Below, piece by piece: positions 11,601 through 23,600 of a stretch of DNA of 64,000 nucleotides. A program made the position numbers and the translations under genes. The notes beneath the pieces were generated by a model. That model was not told where the DNA came from. It ran no database searches and worked only from the letters and a program-made list of their open reading frames with translations. Within the stretch, counting starts at the first letter, position 1, and each line of letters starts with the position of its first letter. Origin of the DNA: Atrina japonica (lineage: Eukaryota; Mollusca; Bivalvia; Pterioida; Pinnidae); contig BROG01000237.1 of NCBI GenBank assembly GCA_030159075.1, positions 221,001-285,000 on the forward strand. Direction: 5' to 3'.

Positions 11601-14600
11601 TGGTGCGATCGGCCTAGGAGTGGATCCAGGGTAGGGCAAAAGAGGCCTTAGAGGGTACCCCTCTTTGAAAATCTTCTCCTCCAGAACCGCTGCATGAATT
11701 GAAAAACTAAGTGTATCTGAGTGATCTACATAGATGTATGATTCAAGTTTGTAATTTTTGTTGAAATCAGAAAATAAATTTTTGTAGCATTATTGACGTC
11801 TTTTTAGACTTTGTAATTTTCATTCATATTTGTATGATTTTGTTGATTTTCTCCCCTACTATTCTTTATGATGCATTTATTTAATGTGTTTTACTTGCAG
11901 TTTGGTAGATAAATGCTTTTCTGAAAGAATTTTGCTGAAATTTAATTTTTTGAATTTTTTATGAATTTTATAAGACTGCAAAAATGAATGGGTCACGCGC
12001 ACTTGACCAATGACAAGGTACCCCTTTTTCCAAAGATGACAACAAATAAACATTATAAGAGACTTGGCTGGGAAACATTGCTATCATATTTTTTTAAATG
12101 GATGCAAGTGGTCCCGTTAAATGAACCAAATTTCTGAGTTGACTTTGGTCTGACTTTGTCTTTGATCTGTTATTTCGGAAGTGAGGCCATTCATATATAA
12201 CTGGTGGTCTTGAGCTCCTGTTTGTTTATAATTTTATAATTTTCTCATGAGGAATTTGGAATTATGTTTGATATTTTCATGTTTAAACTGATTAATTACA
12301 TGCTTGTGAACTGTCGGCTAAATATCCAGATAAAGTAAATGAACTTTGTTGATATCAATATTTATTTTCGACATGTAGCTGAGTTATACTCAAACTTAAT
12401 TACTTCACACGTTTGTTCTGTGCGACTGTAGTTAGACAGTGACAATTGATTTTGCCTTTTATATCAGTTGTGGGGGCTTGTTTCTATTCAGAAAACTGAA
12501 CAAATATGGCGATCAATGGAAGTAAAACACTGGGGATGTTTCAAAAACAATATTATTATTTCTTTATTTCATTAAAATGGTTTAAAATTTGAGATGACAG
12601 CTTGAAGTTGGGTAAATTTATTCAAGGTAAGTACATTTGTTTAGGGCGAGTACAGTTGTTCAAGGTGACCACATGTCTTCAAGGTGAGTACATTTATTCA
12701 GTGTGAATACTTTTACTGTATATTTTGTATGGTTTTTGCTCCATCTTTTTGTGCATCTGTCTGTCTGTCCATATATATTTATGTGTTAGCAACTTTATGT
12801 TTTTGTATGCCCCCAGCCTGAAAGATCTGCCGGGGGCATATAATGTTTGAATCGTCCATCTGTCTGTCTTTTTGTGTGTCTGTTTGTCTGTCCGTAATTC
12901 CATTGCACTTGCATATGTTATATAAAGTGCAATATTTCAAGTTTGGATTGTGATACAGTAACCAAACTTAGACTGTAAGTTCATCTAAGGGTTGCTCACA
13001 CTTCACTGACATCACATGCCCCTGGGGGTGGGTGGAGTCAAAATGTAGGACATTGCAAAAATTTGTTGGAACCAGGGGCATTTGTGTTTCACAAACACAT
13101 CTTCTTTTTGGTCATATTAGCTTGAATTTTTTTTATTATATTCTAAGATCATAGTTGAATTCGATTATTGTGAAGATTAGTTATTATCATTTTTACAGAT
13201 AGGGAAACTCTTAGATGCCGAAGAATACCAAAAGAAGATTGTTCCTTGTGTTGTCAAATTGTTCAGCTCGACAGACAGAGCAACGCGGGTCAAGTTGCTA
13301 CAGCAGGTATGTGAGTTGTGGATGTTTTTTGGTGACACAAAGACAACAATCAGATTGTTGTTGAATAGTCACTCATACTTAAATTTGATGTTAAATGATG
13401 CTTACAAACTGTTAAAAAAATTATAATTCAAATTTAACTTAATCCAAAAGGCAGACATACAGTACAGTAATGTCCGGGATGCACAGTGGTTAGAGCACTC
13501 GCTTCTCACCAGTGGGACCTGGGTTTGATCCTCGGATTGGACATGGAAGTATGTGAGATGGTATGACGGTCACCAACTTTAAATTATTTGTAAGAATTTT
13601 GGATGTTTTAATATAAATGGGCCCAAAAAATGTATTCAAAACATCAAGAAATTAGACTGATAAAAGTTTGAATTATAGATTGTTTATAAGTTATGTTAAA
13701 TAATAAAATTACTCAGGACTTTGTCAATAATTCAGAACATTGAGAAGTGTGATACGCTGAAGTTAGACTGTATATCGTATACTTGTTACAGGTTGACACT
13801 TTTATAGAGTACCTCCAATCCAGCACAGTTAATGATCAGATATTTCCACACATCATCCATGGTTTCACAGACACCAATCCACTCGTTAGAGAAAGCACCA
13901 TTAAGGTTAGTTTTTGGTTTTATGCTCACCTTTAGTCAGTGTGAATTTGCATCCGGCTGGAACTTCAGCTGTTTCTGTGAGAAAATTTGCCAGTTTACTT
14001 GTGGAAGGCCAATGGTCTCTTCCAAGGTACATTGTAACTGTGTTCTATCCTCCACCATTAAAAATTGGCCGCCATCATACGACTGAAAAATTGTTGAGTG
14101 TGGCATACATGTAAAAAAATTAAATTTCAAATTCCTTGCAAAAGTAGGGGGCTGCCAAGGTTCAGTAATAAGTGCATGTGATTTTACATCTCAAAACCTT
14201 TTTCTGATTCTGTGTGAGACAAGATAACAAATCATAGTTGATTCCTAGTACAGCACAACCTTGCTATTAAAACCACATAACTTACTGACTCAAAGTGGTC
14301 TGATAAATGAGGTGATCACTTAACAGCATGTCCTCTCATTATTTCATTGGGGGGGGGGGAGGTTGTACCCTCTGATTTGTCATTTTGGGGGTACACTGTA
14401 GCAGCATAGCCTCCCCAAAAAGAGGAATAATTGCACATTAGACCAAATATGTTTACATTGACAGTACAAAAAATATTCATGATCAGTTCAAAATTAGAAA
14501 ATTTACAAGACAAGCGTAGCAGTCTGTAAATTTTAACCATACAATCAACATTGGTAAATATACATGCACACACGTAATGGCCTACAATTCTGTACGTGCA

Positions 14601-17600
14601 GTCATTCTTTTCTCCATGAAATATGTACTGCAGTACATGAATGGGCATGATGCTTAAGTAAGATTCTGTACTATTTAGATAGTTATCAAGAGACTGAAAA
14701 TGTATGGTCTGAAATGTGAGGTGGTCACCTAAGCGAGGTGGACTTTAGTCCATGTTACAGTTTATTGCTTTCGGCTAAATTGTGAAGCAAATACCAGTCT
14801 AAGAATTGGTGACATCTGTCTATCTACGTCAACAATTTTGTTTTTAGCCATTGTGTTAACTCTGTTGTTAGAAAAACATTTAGAATATCATGTTGTAACT
14901 TCACATGATAATAGAATATGATGACATTAATGGATTTTGACCTTCATTTTTTACCTCAACCTTTCACCTTTGACCTTGACCTTTGAAATACAATGCTACA
15001 CAATTGCCCATACCACTTATAGCGGTCTTGTTTGTTACACAATGGCCGCCAGTTTCTTTTGGTGGATTTGATTACAGTATGTCCTTGAAAGGACAAGCTT
15101 TCCACAAACTTCCTCATATAGTTAGCTCCAGTGGCCTCAAACCTGTGTTAACTAGTATTTAGAGACTTTATAATTCAAAGAACCATGGTCTAAGCACTTT
15201 GTCAGGGAGGTCTTTACGGTAGATTGTAATGAGGATATACTTCAGCAACAAAACCGAAGACTGCTGTAAAACTAAAAATTTCACATGAAATTTTACTGTT
15301 TTTAGCTCGAAGATATAAATGCACCAAATTTGTATGTGCTGCAAATTGGCCAGTGGAACAAGAATAGTTAAGTACTTAGTAAATGGTCACTTAGCTGCAA
15401 AGTGCTAAATTTAACTATGTGAAAACATTTTCAGCTGTAATAGCACTCGGTACATTGTCATACAACCATGATCCAGAATCACTATGCTCATTCCTACTTG
15501 TGATTTAATGTGACCAAAATCACTCATGCATATCTTTATTGCTTGTGAAGCCTCAGCCAATGCGAGTAAATGGTACTCACCTTCATCAACAAATGACATA
15601 GAGCTTATAAATAATTTCAGAATTGTATTAGATCAACAGACTATGTGATAACTTCTGTTGCCGATCACAACTACTGTGTGTTGCTGATCACAACAACTGT
15701 GATTGGATAAATTGGACACACTTACTCCTTATAAATATTCATTAAATATGAGTGATTTTGGTCCCATGAAACCATGGGTTGGAAGGAGTATAGCTATTCC
15801 GGACTGTGGTTTTACAACAACGCAAATAGTATTGACCACCAATTATGCCATTTAACACTACTTGAGAATGATACTGGTGTAAAATCTTCATATTTAGTTC
15901 ATATCATGATAGGAGACTAGCTCAGTTGAAAATAAATGAATAAAGTGAATAGATAAATGTGATAGTTTTTGTCTTTCAGGCTATGTTAAATATGGCACCA
16001 AAACTGAATTACAAAAATCTCAATGAGGAAGTTATGAAACACTTTGCTAGACTACAGTCAAAAGACGATCAGGTATGTGATTTCATTGTTGTTGTCTATG
16101 TACTGTACAGGGGGAAATTACTTGTGGTGATAATTTTCGCTATATTCAAGGTCTTGAAAAAACCCTGAATTTCAGAAACAGTGAGTAACTTTTACTGAAA
16201 CTATATATGTACGTAAAAGGACCTGATGTTAGTGTAAGTTATTCCGATCCACAAAATAAAAAAAACGTGACCATTTCAGAAGAGAGAAAAATATGAAAAT
16301 TACCCTGTATAGTATAGAGATCATTTTTAAAAAAAAAATTTCATTATTTATATACATTAAAATTCATCAGTAATTTATTTGTTGAAGTTGTTTTTATTCC
16401 ATCGACATTGAAGATCGGAAGGATCATATTGTTTTTTATCTGTGAGTTGGTTCATTTTCAACATTCCGTCAAATAATTTGAGTTTTTTCCTCAACTTTTA
16501 ACTCATTTACCCCTAAACACACATTTGAACTGGCTTTAGTCATTGATTTAAAGAAGAATCCATTATTTTGGGGGATAGATGAGGTAACCAAATTTGTTAT
16601 GAAGCTTTATTTCAATAATATTTTAGATGGGTTTAATGATGATTAACATTCAGCTATTTTTGCTTGAGTTACAGGGCGTAATGTTCCTTAAACATTACAT
16701 ATCTTGTTTTTTCGTGTTTTGTTTGTTTACACTATTTTAACAATATTATTGTATATATATTTACATTTGACCTTTGACCTACTTTTTTTCCAGGGTGGCA
16801 TAAGAACCAATACAACAGTTTGTTTAGGAAAGATAGCCTGTCATTTGAATCCACAGGTAAATTTACAAGTTTTACACCTGCAACCATTTTTAGATAATTA
16901 CTTTCATTTAAAAAATATTATCTGACGTATGATGAGTAAGATTGATCTGAGACCCAGTGCCATCATGATTTTGGACCCGGTACCAGCATGATTTTTAACC
17001 AAATGCCCACATGACATGTCCAAGTCAGCATGATTTGGTCCAAATGCCCCCATGATTTGGGCCAAGTGCTACCATGTTTCATGCCCAGTGCAACTATGAT
17101 TTGAGTCAAATGCCATTATGATTTTGGCCCAGTGCAATAATGATTCATGAACAAAGCTACAAATGTCGATCAATACACAAGATATCTTGTTACTTTTCAA
17201 TATTTGTTTGTAAAAAGTTTTGAAAGTGAATGACAAAAAAAGTGTAATAAAAACTTGTCATTCACAAAAATTTAAGTATCAAGTCAGAATTATGATTTTG
17301 CCATAAAAAAAATTGAAAACAAGACTAAATTTAGTACACAGAATTTAAATATGTTCTTAACTTATTTTTTAATATTTTAGGGGAGAAATTGTGGTAGGGT
17401 AACCATTTTATTGGCGACTGAAATTTTAACTTATGTGTATGAATTAGATTGTTTTGTAATGGAGGATGCATATGTTTTTAAATGTTGATTATGATGAAGA
17501 GGTTTGAAATATGAATACATTTTTATTCAGGTTCGTCAAAAAATGATAACGTCAGCATTCCTCAGAGCCCTGAAAGATCCTTTTCCACCAGCTCGACAGG

Positions 17601-20600
17601 CCGGTATTTTGGGCATGGCATCTACACAAAATTTCTACTACCTAAACGAAATAGCTCAAAGACTTCTTCCGGCACTGTGTTCTATGGTTAGGGATCCAGA
17701 CAAAGGTGTAAGAGATCAGGTGAATATACACATTTTTCCAGGAAGATGTACACCTTTACCTTTCTCCAGATAAATGTACACCTTTAACCAGGTAAATGTA
17801 CATCTTTCTCCAAAAATTATCTTTCTCAAGATAGATTATATCTTTCCCCAGATAAATTAATATTTTTTTTCAGGTAAATGTACATTTTTTCCAGGTTAAT
17901 GTACATTTTTCTACAGGATAATGTACACCTTTCTACAGGTAAATGTACACATTTCTTCAGGCAACTGTACACCTTTCTCTTGTAAAGTGTAGATCTTTCT
18001 GCAGGTAAATGCACAACATTCTCAAATATGCACTTTTTTCCAGAAAAACATACACGCGATCAAGGTCATTTGAGGGAGTGAGCAAAGTTGTGACCAAATA
18101 TAAACATTGTTGCTTTTATTATCCTGACTAAATAAATGATTAATGGTGATATATATTTGAAATAAAATTGAAAACACATTTTTCTTTCTTTTAAGGCTTT
18201 CAAAACAATCAAGGGATTTGTGTCTAAACTTGAAAAAGTGTCTGAAAATCCAGAATTGGAAGAAGAGATGGGTAAGATATACTGTTTAGTTGTTTGATTT
18301 CACGGGGAGAAAATTTCACGTTTTTTTTTTTAAAGGAACTTATTCACTGCTATTAAATTTCACACAAGATTGGTTACGAATTGTATTTCTGATTCTTCAA
18401 GGTATTATATTCATGGTATTTAATTTCGTGGTTTTTTCTTTGATCAGGAATATAGCGAAATTAAATTGCTTGTGAATAAAAGCTACTATACAGTAGTACA
18501 AATAACAAACATTGCAAGGTCCCAGTATCTTCAATTCCATTTATAAATCTTATAACTATTCTACGGCCCATTTTGAATACATGTTTATAATTTGAAATGC
18601 ATTATCGATAACTTTATATGGCAAGTTTGTACAGTATAACCTCTTTATAATGCCCCTCTTTTCATTTGCCACCTTGCTTTATGCCACAATTTTTGAAAGT
18701 CCACTTTTCCAATAGCCATCGGGCTGTAGGGAATCCTCGTTAAATAAATAAAGCATTACCATATATACTCCCCTATAAGTCAGATTTTCTGGAGTAAATT
18801 TTCGATCTTAAAAAGGGGTACTGATTTATAGGCGAGTCCTAGTCCATAGACAAAAAATCAGAGCTCATATTCCCAAAGATATCTTGTGAAAATTCAAGTA
18901 TGAGACCGACATCAAATTAACCTTATCGCCGAGTTTTGGACCTACTTCAGTTTTATTCTGATAGACCATTTTCGAGTTCTTACGTAATCCGGTTTTGGAT
19001 CCGGATTTTTCATGCGCTGATTCAACTTTGTTAGCCCTAGCAATTTCCGGTTTATGTCTTTGCAGTGATCTGGAAATAAAATACAGTTATATCAGAAGTT
19101 CATATTATTGTCACTAGTCTTTTTATGTCAAAAACAAATTTATGTTAACGTCTACACTCGGTACCAAACATGTAATATTGTGACATTTTTATTTATTGTA
19201 TGAAACGGAGCATTTTATTTCTTGATTGATGCAAATACACATACCGGAAATAGCTAGGGCTTGCAAAGTTGATACATCGCAAGAAAAATCCGGATCCAAA
19301 AACAGATTTCATAAGCACTTGAAAATGGTCTATTGAAGGTATTTTCCATCTAAAGAAATAAAATAATATCACAGGTACCTAGTTGCTTTTTTATTAAAAA
19401 TGTCTACATAGTTGTTCAAGTTCTTTGACGATAATATTCGTCTCAGGTGTGCAGTACATGTGCTGTCAAACTGTTCCACTTGAATGCCTACCATTATTAT
19501 AAATCTTACTGAATGCCTAACCCATATGTTGATTATACTTTTAAAAACTGCAGTGGTCAGCCATTGATGAAAAAAGTATTAATTAAATGATATATTAAAA
19601 TCATGAAACCATATATACTGTATGCTTGTTTATTCATAAATGCCGCGTGGATTATTAAACAATGGGGCAGTGAAATGTGAGTTGTGTTTGTGCCAAGTCA
19701 GTCAGAACACTTGTGGTTGTATACACACGTGATTAAGACTGAAGTAAAACACTTGCAGAAAAAAATAGATCAAACAGGTCAGGTTAATTGATCACTGTCT
19801 AAACAAATCGGGTAGCACGTGTTGAATGTGTTGATAAGACAGGCCTTATATAAACTGCATAAACAATTCTGTCGTTCTGCCTGGATTGATTTGTTTTCAA
19901 TATTACATGCTCACAGACTACAGTATGTGTACAGCACTTTTTAATTGGACGTTAGGGCATGGAAACATGCATGTAGAGCGTGATTTAGTCAAGTTATTTA
20001 CGGGAAGTGTGAGCATTATTGAAAAAAATAGAAATAGAACACAACAAAACTCAATGATACCATATTGAAGTTAAATATATACAAGAGTAAAATATGTTTA
20101 ATTATCTCTGGTTCTGTAACATAACTCAGTGAATTGGGTTGGTAATACCCTCATTATTTTATGTTCACATGTTTTCCAGAAAACACCACCAAATATGAAT
20201 ATATGTTTTGAAAACAAGTATTACAAGTCATTAAGGAACCCTGACTTAGTCTACATACTTTCTACATACTGTATAGGGTTTTTGTTTTTTTTTAAACATA
20301 GCTGAAAATTTTATTAAATATTGGTAAGATTTTTGTTAAAAACAATTCCCAATCAGATTTTTTATTCGACATATTCTGCAGTTTTTGACACCGATTTATT
20401 TGCGGGTCAGCGGCAAATCTCAAAATTTTAGACCCAAAGTCTACATCCAACTTATAGACGAATTGACTTAAAGGCGAGTATATACGGTAAATTAATACCC
20501 TATAATTTTATTTAAGATTTACTTAAACCTATCCCCAAACCCCTTTATAATGCCAAATTTGGGCTGATCAAATGGTCACAGTATAACAAGGTTTTACTGT

Positions 20601-23600
20601 ATTCCTCCAACTATAGTTCTGCATTGTGTTTGTCCATCCTTCCATCCTTTTGCGTAATCCAGGTCATATCTTTCTCATTTTTATAACGAGGCGCCCCAGA
20701 TTTCATGCAGGTATACATCTTTAAAAGAAGACAGTGTCACATACAAAAATTTAGTTCCTACCACCATTTTTACCATATTTGGTTCAGACATTTATCTTGG
20801 TCAGATGGGTGTTTTTTGGCAATTCATATACTCTGGCGATATGCCAGGAGAGGGAGGGACTTTTAATTCTTCAAGTTAGACTTGTTTTCACAGGTTAATT
20901 TTACCTGAGCACTAAAACACAGATTTTTTTCACTTCAATATTCTTCTCTATATTTATTGTTCGTATTGAATTATGTTTGATATATTGAAAATAATCAGTT
21001 TCTTTTCAGAAATAATTGGGCATTTTTTTTATTGAATTCCTTATCATGGGTCAGTCTGTGGTGATAAAAGGAGAAGTTTTACTGTTGATGTCAGAATCTG
21101 TAAATAGAGGATCTGACATGAGTTTTTATGTAATATTGAATTTATTAAATGAGTATTTTTACGAGCCTTTGGCAAGTTTCATATGGAATTGATATACAAG
21201 TGTAATAAATTCAACATTACATGAAAATGAGCATTAGATTTGATTTATTATATTACTCCAGGAATATGTCTACTTAACTGTTCTCATTGAACGATACTTT
21301 GCCCGTAGGTCTATAAGGCGACACATTACATATATTGATTCATGAGAAAAGTATTCCATAAACTTCCACTGAGAACTTTTTTATGAATAAATGATTATTA
21401 ATTTATTAGTTTAGAATATGACCTCTGGTAATTAGGTTGGCAATTTTGTAGTATAGTAAAACCTGCTTTAGCAGCCACCTCTATATAAGGATAACCTGTT
21501 TATTAAGGCCAATTTTTCAAGTCCCTTGACTGCATAATTTAACTAAATTGAACCTGTGTATAAGGGTCACCTGCACATAAAAGTCAATATTTTCTGGTCC
21601 CTTGGGTGGCCCTTATATACAGGTTTCACTGTAGAAGTACTATTAGTATAGTAGTGTGTAGGAATATGACCTGATTCCCACAGTGATGCACACTTATTGC
21701 ATGTTTATTGCACATGTGTTATATCATTTTTATTGAACAGCAATATTGCACCGGATATTGACTACCGGTATGTTATATGATTAATTCTATCATCGGTATA
21801 CCAACAGTAATAACATTATGTACTTTTGTTCACAGCAAAATTTAATCAGTAGGTGAAGTTTTTGGAATAGCAATGCCACGTTAGAAGGTGTGGTCTATAC
21901 TGTCCTTTTAATGCCATAAAGAACAGAACTCAGTTGTTTGATAGGGAACCTCTGTATATATCATGATATTGATTACTCTATCACTTGTTTTTGTGATGTG
22001 TATTATAAAATGTCAATTTCAGAGAAAGATGTATTATCTGGAGGTTCCTCTGTTACCAGTAGTGCTGCGAGCTGGGCTGGGTGGGCTGTCACAGGAATGT
22101 CGTCCATTACTTCCAAACTGTACAAGAAAGACTCAAATAAAGGACAGTATCCTACAGGTAGTGTTTTTGTTTGTTTCATAGTTGTTGTTTTGTCCAAGAC
22201 AAACATTTTTCACTTACATAGAAATTTCACAAACTATCAATTTTATCAAATACAGTAAATTTTGTCTTGAGATCACTGTCATACCACCTGTCATGTGGAA
22301 GGACATTCTGGAAACCACATAGTAAAGTAAACCTTTAGATAAAACCTCTTTTGAGAGACCACTTGTCTTGTAAGACCAGATTTCAGTGGCAGATTCAGTT
22401 TTTTCTGAAGTTATAAATACATTTTCTTAAACAGAAACAAAGAAAATGCTATCAGGAGCTCCACCTGTATCCACAGCAACAAAGAATCAGAGACAACCAG
22501 AGACCTCGAAGGAGAAGCCATCTTACACCACCACAGCTAACGTAGAGGAAGAGGAAGATGTCGCTGCTGATGGATGGGATGATGATGATGACTGGGGAGA
22601 TATCGACGTGAGTGTTTGGTTTGTTGTATTGTATGTTTACATACCACCAAGATTGTTTTCATCTATAATGCTAAATTACTGCCTTTAGGTGAAATGATAC
22701 AGTTTCTTACCTGTACTTCAGACTGCAATGAGGTTCTTTGGTGGCAAACTCAGTTTTAATATAGAAATATGTGACTTTCACTTCATATGCTATGTGCTTG
22801 ACAAATGGACAATCAGTAACATTTTTCAAAAAACCAGGAATCAAATCCATGGCCTCCTGCTGCTGCTTCTGAGAGTTAAATTCTCTACAGTTATACCAAA
22901 GCATTTAGTCATTTCAGTACCAAAATGAAACTGTGATTCATCGTCATTGTAGTATTTTACCAGTCTGATTTCAGTGAACCTGCTGACTGTCAGATAATTC
23001 CTTGTGAAGTTTTTAAACAATCGCATATCTTTTTTGTTTTTGAAGAAAGTCATATTCCCATGAGATGCTCTTTCCATTCCCTGTTCGTTGAACTTGAGAC
23101 CCCACATTAATGGCACAGTTGTAATGTGGTCATGTAGCAAATGAGAAAGTTTTGGGTCAGACCCAGACAGCATTTTGCTATAGGTCTTAAATCTGTGAAC
23201 TGTAAGCAACAAACAAAAAAACTTTTTCATCAGTTTACAAGTATATGCACTTTTTCAATGCACCTGTCTATTCATTACAGAGTAGCCCAATGCAAACACC
23301 CAAGACAACATCGACATCAAATCAGCAGCAGGGTGGATGGGATGATGTTGATGATGACGATGATGATGACAAATGGGGCAGTCTGGAGGACACATCTTCT
23401 CAACAGGTAAAACTATTGGGATTTTCTATGATAATGGCCGATTTGGTAGCACATGCTATACTTATATGCCCCCCCCCCCATTAAATTATTCAAATCAGAT
23501 GTTGTTCTGTCATTCTGATATCAATACCATATATATAGAAAATAGATGGTTCGTGTCTTAAAATGCAGGTTGTATTTGGACGAGGGCTAACAAATATGAC

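Larger units (their letters stand above)
18630..20601. mobile_element. Outer inverted-repeat element A (TACAGTAWAACCT ends)
   Basis: The left end tacagtataacctctttata and the reverse complement of the right end, tacagtaaaaccttgttata, match over about 20 bp. Without the insertion it carries, the element is about 240 bp, MITE-sized. It lies in the SCYL1 intron after visible exon 13. Confidence 0.7.

Noticed and set aside
22844..23230. 129-codon minus-strand frame
   Set aside because: Lies in a SCYL1 intron, includes a tRNA-like relic, and shows no recognisable domain.
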